Origin: a bacterium
GTDB lineage: Bacteria; CAIWAD01
Direction: 5' to 3'
Assembly (NCBI GenBank): GCA_030685015.1
Contig: JAUXWS010000087.1
Span: 62,001 to 126,000, forward strand
DNA length: 64,000 nucleotides
Below, piece after piece: positions 26,492 through 34,738 of this stretch. Positions within the stretch are counted from its first letter, which is position 1. Every line of letters begins with the position of its first letter. The notes beneath the pieces were generated by a model, which was not told where the DNA came from, did no database searches, and saw nothing but the letters and a program-made list of their open reading frames with translations. Made by a program: the position numbers and the translations under genes.

Positions 26492-27552
26492 CGCAGCAGC
26501 TCCCCGCCCTCGGCCAGCGGCACCTCGCCGTCCAGGAGCAGTTGGTTGGCCCCCAGGATCTCCACCACCCCGTCCAGGCCGACGGGCGTCGCGCCGCTGC
26601 TGTACTCGCCGTCCAGGGCGCGGGTGAAATCGCCCTCCCGGCGCAGCTCCGGCAGCATGGGCAGGATGGCGTAGTAGGGGCCGCGCCGCACCGTGTGGTG
26701 GGACTCCTCCTCGCTCACCATGATCTCGTGGACCTTCTCGCCCGGCCGGATGCCCGTCACCCGCACGGGATTGCCGCGGTCCCCGACCAGGGCGCGCGCC
26801 AGGTCCTCCATGGTGCAGGACGGGGCGCGGGGCACATAGATCTCCCCGGGTCCCGCCTCGCGCACGGCGGCCATGATCAGGTCCGTGGCCTGGTGCAGGG
26901 TGATGAGGAAGCGTGTCATGCGCGGATCCGTCACGGTGACGGGCTCGCCGTGGCGGATCAGCTCGTGGAAGAGGGGGATGACGCTGCCGCGGCTGGCCAT
27001 GATGTTGCCGTAGCGCACGCCCACGAAGCGCGTGGTCGGGCAGAGGATGTTGGCCGCGATGAGGATGCGCTCCTGCACGGCCTTGGTGAGGCCCATCAGG
27101 TTGGTGGGCTTGCAGGCCTTGTCCGTGCTGACCCCCACCACCGTCTCAACGGGGCAGCCGTGGAGCCGGATGGCGTCCACGATGTGCTGGGCACCCAGGC
27201 AGTTGGTGCGCACCGCCTCGATGGGAAAATACTCGCAGGTGGGAACCTGCTTGAGGGCGGCGGCATTGACGACCAGGTCCGCGTCCTTGACCGCCGAGCA
27301 CAGGGCGCTGAAGTCGCGCACGTCCCCGATGCGGAACTCCAGGCGACTCATGAAGTTGCGATAGATGACTTCGTCGGTGGTGACCGTGCGCTGCAGATAG
27401 GACAGGCGCATGTCGTGCTGCTTGCCCTCGTCCCGGGAGAAGACGATGACCTTGGCGGGGACTCCCCATTCCCCCGCCAGCAGCCGGCGCACCAGCACCT
27501 TGCCCAGCGAGCCCGTCCCGCCGGTGACCAGGATCCGTTTGCCGTCGAGCAT
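26488..27552 (-). CDS. UDP-GlcNAc 4,6-dehydratase (5-epimerising), CapE/WbjB-type SDR
   Basis: 354 aa from ATG 27552. It is an extended SDR with the NADP motif LVTGGTGSLGKVLVRR, VNAAALKQVPTCEYFPIEA and STDKACKPTNLMGLTKA. The YxxxK tyrosine of normal SDRs is replaced by Met (MGLTK), as in CapE/FlaA1-type dehydratases with a Ser-Met-Lys triad. The C-terminal RPGEKVHEIMVSEEE is conserved. It likely converts UDP-GlcNAc to a 4-keto-6-deoxy sugar, supplying the RmlD-like reductase gene 12 bp upstream. The soluble form lacks the membrane domain of FlaA1-like PglF proteins. Confidence 0.87.
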   Translation of the reverse strand: MLDGKRILVTGGTGSLGKVLVRRLLAGEWGVPAKVIVFSRDEGKQHDMRLSYLQRTVTTDEVIYRNFMSRLEFRIGDVRDFSALCSAVKDADLVVNAAALKQVPTCEYFPIEAVRTNCLGAQHIVDAIRLHGCPVETVVGVSTDKACKPTNLMGLTKAVQERILIAANILCPTTRFVGVRYGNIMASRGSVIPLFHELIRHGEPVTVTDPRMTRFLITLHQATDLIMAAVREAGPGEIYVPRAPSCTMEDLARALVGDRGNPVRVTGIRPGEKVHEIMVSEEESHHTVRRGPYYAILPMLPELRREGDFTRALDGEYSSGATPVGLDGVVEILGANQLLLDGEVPLAEGGELLR

Positions 27553-27563
27553 GTCCGTCTCCC

Positions 27564-28436
27564 TTACAGGTAGAGGTCCGCGTGCCGATGCCACTCGTCG
27601 CGCAGGCGGGCCAGCATCTCGTCCCAGTCCGGCGCGTGCCAGCCCGTCGCCGCCGCGAAGCGGGAACCGTCCAGGGTCTTGTCGTTGACGGGCTCCCGCC
27701 GATCCTCCACCTGGGTCGTCAGGCCGTAGACGGCGGCTACCCGGCGCAGCAGCTCGGCCTTGGACAGCGGGCGGGACGCCACCTGGAACAGGCCGTCCAG
27801 ATCAGGCCGGGGCAGTACGTGCTCTTCCACCACGCGGGCCAGCTCCACGGTGGTCACGCCGTTCCAGCGCACGCCGGCATGGCCGGTCACACTGCCGGAC
27901 TGGGACAGGAACCACTCGAGCAGGGAGAGGCGGTGCTTCAGCTCGTGGCCAATGATGGACGTACGCAGGGTGAGGGCGCCCGGGCCCGCCACCTCGCCCA
28001 GGGCCTTGCTGCGGCCGTAGAGGTCGTCGGCGTCCGGCGGGTCGCTTTCCCGGTAGCCGCCCCGGGCGCCGGAGAAGACACAATCGGTGGAAACGTGGAC
28101 AAGGCGGATGCCGCGCTCCCGACTCAAACGGTGCAGCACATGGGGCAACAGGGAGTTGAGGCGCAGGCAGGCCTCGGGGTCCCGTCCCGCGGGCAGTTGC
28201 TTGATGACTCCCACGGCATTCAGCAGAACGGCGGGGCGCAGCTCGTCCATCAGGGCGGCCAGGTCCGCCTCCCTGTTCGCGTCCACCCCGCTTCGCAGGA
28301 GCCGGGTGGGGCTTTCCTTCCGGCGCAGGCCCGCATGATCGGCACGCAGGGTGCCCAGCACCTCATGGCGCCCGCCCAGTTGAAGCCAAAGTTGATGGCC
28401 GAGCATGCCGCCGGCGCCCAGGACAAGCACTTTCAC
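27564..28436 (-). CDS. RmlD-like SDR (4-keto reductase, WbvR-type candidate)
   Basis: 290 aa from GTG 28436, where homology begins (KVLVLGAGGMLGHQLWLQL). It has VHVSTDCVFSGARGGYRESD and the catalytic DLYGRSKALGE with Tyr and Lys. The C-terminal cupin of CapF/WbjC is absent. In L-QuiNAc/L-RhaNAc routes the reductase is an RmlD homologue without a cupin (WbvR), whereas the FucNAc route uses the cupin-bearing CapF. The trio here therefore fits UDP-L-RhaNAc/L-QuiNAc synthesis better. It is the first gene of the minus block, and the 146-bp gap to the SxtJ gene is a divergent promoter region. Confidence 0.8.
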   Translation of the reverse strand: MKVLVLGAGGMLGHQLWLQLGGRHEVLGTLRADHAGLRRKESPTRLLRSGVDANREADLAALMDELRPAVLLNAVGVIKQLPAGRDPEACLRLNSLLPHVLHRLSRERGIRLVHVSTDCVFSGARGGYRESDPPDADDLYGRSKALGEVAGPGALTLRTSIIGHELKHRLSLLEWFLSQSGSVTGHAGVRWNGVTTVELARVVEEHVLPRPDLDGLFQVASRPLSKAELLRRVAAVYGLTTQVEDRREPVNDKTLDGSRFAAATGWHAPDWDEMLARLRDEWHRHADLYL

Positions 28437-28582
28437 GCGGTCCAGTGTAGGGCTCGGCCCCTCACAAGTCAAGGCGGGGGCAGCGGGGACGCTTCGGGCG
28501 CCCGCCGCCCAGGGTGTTGGGGCGCGCGGTTTGTTGGGCAGGCCCTGATTGATAGCTTCCCGCGTCACCACGGGGAGGACGG

Positions 28583-28987
28583 ATGCTGCAACGATTCCGC
28601 GCATGGCTCATCGTGAGGCCGGACCAGGGGCAGTGCCGCGACGCCGGCTTGGCCTTCACCCTGATCCTGCTGCTGACCTTTGCCTTCACGCGGGCGGATC
28701 CCCTCCTCCCCGGGGCGATCGTCGTCCTGGTCTTGGCCATGGCATGGCCCGGGATCTTCCGCCCATTCGCCGTCCTCTGGTTCGGGCTGGCGCGCGTGCT
28801 GGGCGCCTTTGTCTCCCGTGTGCTGCTGATCGTCGTGTTCCTGGCGCTGGTCACACCGGTGGGTCTCCTGCGACGCATGCTGGGACGGGACGCCCTGCAA
28901 CTCAAGGAATTCAAGCGCGGCACGGACTCCGTGATGCGGCGGCGACAACACCGTTACGTGGGTCAGGATCTGACCAACCCCTATTGA
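28583..28987 (+). CDS. SxtJ-family small membrane protein
   Basis: 134 aa, ATG 28583 with GGGGAGGA upstream. It has three or four hydrophobic segments (TLILLLTFAFT, AIVVLVLAMAWPGIF, VLLIVVFLALVTPVGLLRRM) and a charged C-terminal tail ending in TNPY. This layout and the position before a DUF5989 micro-protein and a carbamoyltransferase match the SxtJ family, named after saxitoxin clusters but common in polysaccharide loci. The function is unknown; it probably forms a membrane complex with its two neighbours. Confidence 0.78.
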   Translation: MLQRFRAWLIVRPDQGQCRDAGLAFTLILLLTFAFTRADPLLPGAIVVLVLAMAWPGIFRPFAVLWFGLARVLGAFVSRVLLIVVFLALVTPVGLLRRMLGRDALQLKEFKRGTDSVMRRRQHRYVGQDLTNPY

Positions 28988-28999
28988 AGGAGCAGGCGA

Positions 29000-29149
29000 A
29001 TGGAATTCTTGCGCGATCTGTGGGGTTTCATGCGAATGCGCCGCAAGTACTGGCTGCTTCCCTTGTTGGCCGTGCTGCTGGTGTTCGGGGCCCTGATCGT
29101 GCTCAGCAGCGGCTCGGCGCTTGCCCCCTTCATCTACACCCTGTTCTAG
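29000..29149 (+). CDS. DUF5989-type micro-protein, single transmembrane helix
   Basis: 49 aa. It starts MEFLRDLWGFMRMRRKYWLL, has one transmembrane helix (about 18-35, PLLAVLLVFGALIVL) and ends FIYTLF, the typical ending of these SxtJ-associated small proteins. A ribosome binding site GAAGGAGCAGGCGA precedes the ATG. It lies 12 bp after the SxtJ gene and 7 bp before the carbamoyltransferase, so the three genes form one transcription unit. The role is not known. Confidence 0.8.
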   Translation: MEFLRDLWGFMRMRRKYWLLPLLAVLLVFGALIVLSSGSALAPFIYTLF

Positions 29150-29156
29150 CAGCGCC

Positions 29157-31019
29157 ATGCCGGACGCGATCCTGGGCATTTCCGCCTATTACCACGACAG
29201 CGCCGCCGCCCTGCTCATCGACGGGGAACTTGTCGCGGCGGCGCACGAGGAGCGTTTCTCCCGCCGCAAGCACGACCCCGCTTTCCCGCTGCAGGCCGCG
29301 CGCTACGTCCTGGAGGAGGGCGGCCTGGGGCGCGGCGCCCTGTCCGCCGTCGCTTTCTATGACAAACCTCTTATCAAGTTCGAGCGCTTGCTCGAGACCT
29401 ATCACGGCTTCGCGCCCCGGGGCCTGAACAGCTTCCTCGCCGCGATTCCGCAGTGGATCCGCGAGAAGCTCTTCATGAAGCGCCTGCTGCGGACCGAGTT
29501 GGCGAAACTGGGCGTGGGCGAAGTCCCCCTGCTCTTCCCGGAGCACCATTTGTCCCATGCGGCCAGCGCCTTCTATCCATCACCCTTCGAAGAGGCGGCC
29601 ATCCTGACCTTGGACGGCGTGGGGGAATGGGCGACGACCATCATCGGGAAGGGGAGCGGCAAAGAGATCGACGTGCTGCGCGAGCTGCACTTCCCCCATT
29701 CCATCGGCCTGCTCTACTCCGCCTTCACCGCCTACACGGGCTTCCGCGTCAACAGCGGTGAGTACAAGCTGATGGGCCTGGCGCCCTACGGGAACGCCGA
29801 CTCCCCCGAGACGCGGCGCTTCGTCCAGCTCATCCTGGACGAGCTGGTGGATCTGCGGGCGGATGGCTCGCTCCTGCTCAACATGGCCTACTTCCAGTTC
29901 GCCACCGGCCTGCGCATGTGCCATGAGCGCAAGTGGGAGGCCCTCTTCGGGCTGCCGCCGCGCGCCTCCGAAAGCGAGATCACGCAGCACCACATGAACC
30001 TGGCCAACGCCATCCAGCACGTCACGGAAGAGGCTGTGCTGCGCCTGGCCCGCGCGGCACGCGAGGCGACGGGCTGCCGCGACCTTGTGATGGCCGGCGG
30101 CGTCGCCCTCAACAGCGTGGCCAACGGCAGGCTGTTGCGGGAGAGGATCTTCGAGCGGATCTGGATCCAGCCGGCGGCGGGCGACGCCGGCGGCGCCCTG
30201 GGCGCGGCCTATGCCGCCCGGCACATCTGGCAGGGCCGGGAGCGCACCATCCATCCCCAGGGTCGGGACCAGATGGCCGGGGCCTACCTAGGTCCCGCGT
30301 ACGGCACACGGGAAATTGCGCGCGTCGCCCGTCGCCATCAGGCGCCCTTCCGGCAGTACGACGACTTCTCCGAGCTGGCAGCGGAATGCGCGCGCCTGCT
30401 GGCGGATGGCCGGGTCATCGGCTGGTTCCAGGGCCGCATGGAGTTCGGACCCCGGGCGCTGGGCAACCGGAGCATCCTGGGGGATGCCCGCCACCCGGAC
30501 ATGCAGAAAAAGATGAACCTCAAGATCAAGTACCGCGAGGGATTCCGCCCTTTCGCGCCGTCGGTCCTCGAGGAGGACGTGGGCGAGTACTTCGACCTTG
30601 ACGTGCCCTCGCCCTACATGCTCCTGGTGGTCCCCGTGCAGCCCGCCCGACGGCGGCCCGTGCCCGACGGCTACCAGGACCTCGAGCTGTACGACCGGCT
30701 CTACTGGCAGCGCTCGGACATCCCCGCCGTGACCCATGTCGACTACTCGGCCCGCATCCAGAGCGTCAGCCGCGTGGACAACCCGCGCTACTGGACCCTC
30801 ATCAACGAGTTCAAGCGCCAGTCCGGCTGTGGCGTGATTGTCAACACCAGTTTCAACGTGCGGGGCGAGCCCATCGTCTGCACGCCGGAGGATGCCTACC
30901 GCTGCTTCATGCGCACGGAGATGGACCATCTGGCCATGGGCAACTGCCTCTTTGACAAGCAGCGGCAGGGGACGTGGACGGACGATGGCAACTGGCGCGA
31001 GGACTTCGTCCTGGACTGA
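29157..31019 (+). CDS. Carbamoyltransferase (NodU/CmcH/TobZ family)
   Basis: 620 aa from ATG 29157. The N-terminal YrdC/Kae1-like part begins AILGISAYYHDSAAALL, with HEERFSRRKHDPAFP and EHHLSHAASAFYPSPFEEA holding the metal-binding His residues. The C-terminal domain contains VIGWFQGRMEFGPRALGNRS and CGVIVNTSFNVRGEPIVCTP. The enzyme uses carbamoyl phosphate and ATP to carbamoylate a hydroxyl group, here most likely on a sugar of the surface glycan. It is cytoplasmic, possibly recruited to the membrane by SxtJ and DUF5989. Confidence 0.93.
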   Translation: MPDAILGISAYYHDSAAALLIDGELVAAAHEERFSRRKHDPAFPLQAARYVLEEGGLGRGALSAVAFYDKPLIKFERLLETYHGFAPRGLNSFLAAIPQWIREKLFMKRLLRTELAKLGVGEVPLLFPEHHLSHAASAFYPSPFEEAAILTLDGVGEWATTIIGKGSGKEIDVLRELHFPHSIGLLYSAFTAYTGFRVNSGEYKLMGLAPYGNADSPETRRFVQLILDELVDLRADGSLLLNMAYFQFATGLRMCHERKWEALFGLPPRASESEITQHHMNLANAIQHVTEEAVLRLARAAREATGCRDLVMAGGVALNSVANGRLLRERIFERIWIQPAAGDAGGALGAAYAARHIWQGRERTIHPQGRDQMAGAYLGPAYGTREIARVARRHQAPFRQYDDFSELAAECARLLADGRVIGWFQGRMEFGPRALGNRSILGDARHPDMQKKMNLKIKYREGFRPFAPSVLEEDVGEYFDLDVPSPYMLLVVPVQPARRRPVPDGYQDLELYDRLYWQRSDIPAVTHVDYSARIQSVSRVDNPRYWTLINEFKRQSGCGVIVNTSFNVRGEPIVCTPEDAYRCFMRTEMDHLAMGNCLFDKQRQGTWTDDGNWREDFVLD

Positions 31020-31076
31020 CGACCCGCCCGGCCATGATCGGTGACGGGGTCCGACCATGCCGCGCTTCCCGTTGGC

Positions 31077-32123
31077 TTAGGGTAGGAACCCGGTCCCGCC
31101 GGATCCGTCCTCGAGGCAGGCACGGATGGCCTCCGCCGCCAGCCGGTGGCCGGAGGCGTTCCAGTGGCCGTCGTGCTGGAAGTGGTGGTCGAGGGGCCGT
31201 CCCTCCCGCTCCAGGACAGCGCTCATATCCACCACCTTGAAGCCCGCCCCAGCCAGGATCCCCACGAAGTGCCCGTGGACCGAGCGCTCCTCTGCCTGGT
31301 GGTCGCCCAGCCAGAGGGCGCGCGAAGGGATGACCAGCACCAGCAGTTCGCGCGGTCTGTGGGCTGCCGCCAGACGCTGCAACTCCCGCAGCGTGCTTTG
31401 CATCCGCTTGGGCGTGGCCGTCTTTCCTGCCAGAGCCTCCTCATCCGAGCGGACCAGTCCCACCCGAAGCGCCGCCTCCCGCAAGGCGGGGGTGTGATGG
31501 ACCGCCGCCGTGAAGGCGTTGTAGGCCGCGGACTGGGTCGTCAGGACGCGCTTCAGGCGGCGCAGCGGCCTGAAGCGCCCCGCCGTCGGCCGCGCTTGGG
31601 CCTGCCGCTCGCGCCGGCGGTCATAGTCCAACAGGTCGTTCTCCATGCACAACCCCACGATGAGGCGCTCGATGCGGGCGCCCCGCGCCTGGGCATAGTC
31701 CAGCAGCCGCTGGTAGCCGACCAGATCCGTGGGGATGGCGATGTTGAAGACCCGCTCCGGGAGCAGTTCGTCCAGCACGCTTGAGAAGCGGTCCACCTCC
31801 TCCACACCATGGCCAAAGGAGAAGGAATCCCCCACGACGAACCAGTCCGCCGGCCCGGATTGCGCCAGGTCACGCCCGTCGCGGAAGCCGTGGCGATTGA
31901 TGCGGACCCTGACATCGTAGTCCCCCGTGTTCTTCCACATCCGACCGTCGAAGCCCACGGGGGCCAGGGGCACGCCATCCCGCTCGTGGTAGGTGATGCG
32001 CCCGGCGGGTGAGTACTGCGGCAGGACCAGCCGGACAAGGCCCTCGAGCAGTAGGAGACTGAACAGGGTGGAGACCAGCAGCACCAGGCCCCGCACCAGG
32101 ATCGCACGCAGTCCAGGTCCCAT
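31077..32123 (-). CDS. Membrane-anchored SGNH/GDSL hydrolase-like protein
   Basis: 348 aa. An N-terminal transmembrane anchor (about 8-28, VRGLVLLVSTLFSLLLLEGL) precedes a periplasmic SGNH fold. Block I is FVVGDSFSFGHGVEEVD with the nucleophile Ser, a later CMENDL supplies the Asn block, and block V is HDGHWNASGHRLAAEA with the catalytic Asp-His. Such proteins in polysaccharide clusters often remove or transfer O-acyl groups. It is a single minus gene between plus-strand blocks. Confidence 0.8.
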   Translation of the reverse strand: MGPGLRAILVRGLVLLVSTLFSLLLLEGLVRLVLPQYSPAGRITYHERDGVPLAPVGFDGRMWKNTGDYDVRVRINRHGFRDGRDLAQSGPADWFVVGDSFSFGHGVEEVDRFSSVLDELLPERVFNIAIPTDLVGYQRLLDYAQARGARIERLIVGLCMENDLLDYDRRRERQAQARPTAGRFRPLRRLKRVLTTQSAAYNAFTAAVHHTPALREAALRVGLVRSDEEALAGKTATPKRMQSTLRELQRLAAAHRPRELLVLVIPSRALWLGDHQAEERSVHGHFVGILAGAGFKVVDMSAVLEREGRPLDHHFQHDGHWNASGHRLAAEAIRACLEDGSGGTGFLP

Positions 32124-32282
32124 CCCAGCCTCCTTCCGGTCGATGGTGGATCACAACCCCACAGCCTGGACGCCACCGCGGCGGCCTGCTCGCGGCTCGA
32201 TTCCGGCCGCTGGATGCTGTCGCTTCTCCCTATCTTCACTCCCGGCGGGCACGCGGCCCGCTGGGGGGAGCACAAGGTGGCG

Positions 32283-33617
32283 ATGCTGAAACACTCTGTC
32301 TTCCTGCTGAAGCAAGGCCTGGCCAACCGGGACGCACTCCGGCTCCGGGACAGGCTGGAGGCCGAGGAGAGGCTGTCCGCCGACGAACTGGCGGAGCGCG
32401 CCTGGCACAAGATGCGCTCCTTGGTTCGCTTCGCCTGGGAAAGCACCCCCTTCTACCGTCGCTTCTACGGAGCGGCGGGCTTCCTGCCGGGCGACCTTCG
32501 ACAGCGCGAGGACTGGCAAGGCCTGCCTGTTCTCACCAAGCAGCACCTGCGGGAGTCCTTCCCCGAGCTGGTGGCGCGCCCGGTCCGGCGCCGCTGGCAA
32601 CGGGTGTCCAGCACAGGGGGCAGCACCGGGGAGCCGGTCAAGGTGCTCTTCGACACCCGGGTGCGCCTGGAGGCCTTTGCCTGGCGCATGCTGGACTGGT
32701 GGGGTCGATTCCCCTCCGATGACATCGCCTTCGTCTTCCGCCGGACGCAGGGCCGGGGTGGCCGCCTGCTGAACCACCTGCTTTGGTGGCCCACCCGCCG
32801 CTTGTTCCTGGACGCGGGCGCCATGTCGACCCCGGCGGTGGATCGTTTCCTCCGGCACATGAAGCGAACCCGACCCGCCATCCTCCAGGGCTACACGGGC
32901 GCCCTGGCGGACGTGGCGGAGGAGCTGGAGCGCCGCGGCCTGCGACCGGACCACCTCAAGGCCGTCTGGTGCACATCGGCTCCGCTGCCGGACAGCCAGC
33001 GCAGGCTGCTGGAGAGGGCCTTCGGCGCACCGGCCTATGACCAGTACGGGTGTGGCGAAGTCTTCTGGGTGGCCGCCGAATGCCGTCTGCGACAGGGCCT
33101 GCATGTGTTCCATGCCAGCCGGCACATCGACGTGGTGGACGAGGACGAGCGACCCTGCGCCCCGGGCACACCCGGCGACCTGCTGGTCAGCGACTTGGAG
33201 AACCGGGTCTTTCCCATCCTGCGCTACCGTAACGGTGATCAGGGAAGCACCTTGCCGCACCACTGCCCCTGCGGCTTGCCCTTGCCGCTTATCGCCAACG
33301 TCAAGGGACGGATCAGCGATTCCCTGCGCCTGCCTGGCGGGCGGACCATCGCCGGGGACTACCTGACGACCATCTTCGATTCCTGCCCGGAGGCGGTGCG
33401 GGCCTTCCAGGTGCGCCAACTTCTGGACCAATCCATTGTGCTGCGCTGCGTGCCGGGAGACGGGGCGCACGCCCGGAGGCAGGTGGAGGCAGTGGCGTTG
33501 GGGCTGCGCCACTGCGTGGCGGGATGCGTGCCCGTCCGGCTGGAGCTGGTGGAGCGCATCGCCCATGACCGGGGCAAGACACGTTTCATCGTGCGCGAGA
33601 CGGAGGAGGGGAGGTGA
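32283..33617 (+). CDS. CapK/PaaK-like AMP-forming ligase family protein
   Basis: 444 aa from ATG 32283, preceded by GGTGG; an in-frame ATG at 32214 would add 23 residues but has no ribosome binding site. The adenylate-forming core is seen in VSSTGGSTGEPVKVLFD (P-loop), PAYDQYGCGEVFWVAAEC-like and GDLLVSDLENRVFPILRYRNGDQG. It resembles phenylacetate-CoA ligases and the CapK proteins of capsule clusters. The latter have no proven reaction but may activate an acyl or amino-acyl group for decorating the glycan. It is coupled to the next gene by a 4-nt overlap. Confidence 0.82.
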   Translation: MLKHSVFLLKQGLANRDALRLRDRLEAEERLSADELAERAWHKMRSLVRFAWESTPFYRRFYGAAGFLPGDLRQREDWQGLPVLTKQHLRESFPELVARPVRRRWQRVSSTGGSTGEPVKVLFDTRVRLEAFAWRMLDWWGRFPSDDIAFVFRRTQGRGGRLLNHLLWWPTRRLFLDAGAMSTPAVDRFLRHMKRTRPAILQGYTGALADVAEELERRGLRPDHLKAVWCTSAPLPDSQRRLLERAFGAPAYDQYGCGEVFWVAAECRLRQGLHVFHASRHIDVVDEDERPCAPGTPGDLLVSDLENRVFPILRYRNGDQGSTLPHHCPCGLPLPLIANVKGRISDSLRLPGGRTIAGDYLTTIFDSCPEAVRAFQVRQLLDQSIVLRCVPGDGAHARRQVEAVALGLRHCVAGCVPVRLELVERIAHDRGKTRFIVRETEEGR

Positions 33618-34738
33618 AGCGGCCGCTCGTCGTGATCAACGGCCCCATCCTCCAGGACGGAGCGCGCCGGCTGATCACCCGGCACACGGGTCGCATGCTG
33701 TCCGAGGTTGCCGGGAAGCTGGGCCCCCTCGAGTTGTGGCAATTCCTGGTGCCGCGGCAGGATGCGCGGACGGCGGGCGGGTTGTTCGACTTCGATCTCT
33801 CCCTCCACCCCCTGCTCGCGGCGGGGGGTGTGCCCAGTCCGGCGGGCTCCGGCTGGAAGCGCCTGGTGCCGAGGCTGCACATGTACGCAGGTCTGCCGGC
33901 GAAGGTGGCCCATCGTCCCTGGTGTTACCTGTTCCTGCCGGGCACACTGCCTGCGGCCTGCGCGGCGGCCTGCCGCCTGCGCGGGGTTCCCTACGCCGTC
34001 TATCTGCGGGGCTTGGCCCCCGACGACTGGTTGCATGCCCAGGCCCTCGGGCATGCCCGCCTGGTGGTCTGCAACAACACCCATGACGCCGGGCGTGCCT
34101 CGCGCCATGCCCGCCCGGTGGTCATTGCCCGTGCCTTGACAGAATTGGACGGGGGGGATCTGGAGCGACCCAGGGATTTCCGTCCGCGACCTCGCCGACT
34201 GCTCTTTGTGGGCAGACTGGAGAAGCCTAAAGGTGTGGATGTGTTGCTGACCGTCTTCAACCGGTTGAGGCGGGATGATCCAGACCTGGAGTTGGTGCTG
34301 GTGGGGGATGGTCCCCTGGCACCTGAGGCCGAGGCGATGGACGGCACGTGCGGCGGGATCCGGTTGACGGGGACCCTGCACGACCGGGACAGCCTGGCGC
34401 GGGAGTATCTACAGGCGGACCTGTTCATCCTGCCTTCCCTGGCGGAAGGCTTCCCCCGGGTTCTCTACGAGGCCATGATCTTCCGTCTGCCCATCGTGAC
34501 AACCATGGTGGGAGGCATCCCATCCGTCATGGAGGATGGTCGGAATTGCCTGGCCGTGGCCCCCGGCAGTCCGGAGTCACTGGAGACGGCCATCCGCCGC
34601 CTTCTGTGGGATTCCGCCTTGCGGGCCACCTTGGTGGAGGGGGGGATGGGCACCATGAGGGCCTGGCTGGAGTGCCGGCTGCCCTCCCACGCCGACCACT
34701 TGCTGCAAGCATTTCCGCCCATGGGGAGGAGATCGTGA
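33614..34738 (+). CDS. Glycosyltransferase, GT4 family
   Basis: 374 aa, GTG start inside GGAGGGGAGGTG with the stop of the previous gene overlapping. The GT-B C-terminal domain is clear: LLFVGRLEKPKGVDVLLTVF, LVLVGDGPLAPEAEAM, and PSLAEGFPRVLYEAMIFRLPIV with the E-x7-E motif. The N-terminal acceptor domain is less conserved. It is a cytoplasmic enzyme of the repeat-unit assembly line; donor and acceptor are unknown. Confidence 0.87.
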   Translation: MKRPLVVINGPILQDGARRLITRHTGRMLSEVAGKLGPLELWQFLVPRQDARTAGGLFDFDLSLHPLLAAGGVPSPAGSGWKRLVPRLHMYAGLPAKVAHRPWCYLFLPGTLPAACAAACRLRGVPYAVYLRGLAPDDWLHAQALGHARLVVCNNTHDAGRASRHARPVVIARALTELDGGDLERPRDFRPRPRRLLFVGRLEKPKGVDVLLTVFNRLRRDDPDLELVLVGDGPLAPEAEAMDGTCGGIRLTGTLHDRDSLAREYLQADLFILPSLAEGFPRVLYEAMIFRLPIVTTMVGGIPSVMEDGRNCLAVAPGSPESLETAIRRLLWDSALRATLVEGGMGTMRAWLECRLPSHADHLLQAFPPMGRRS

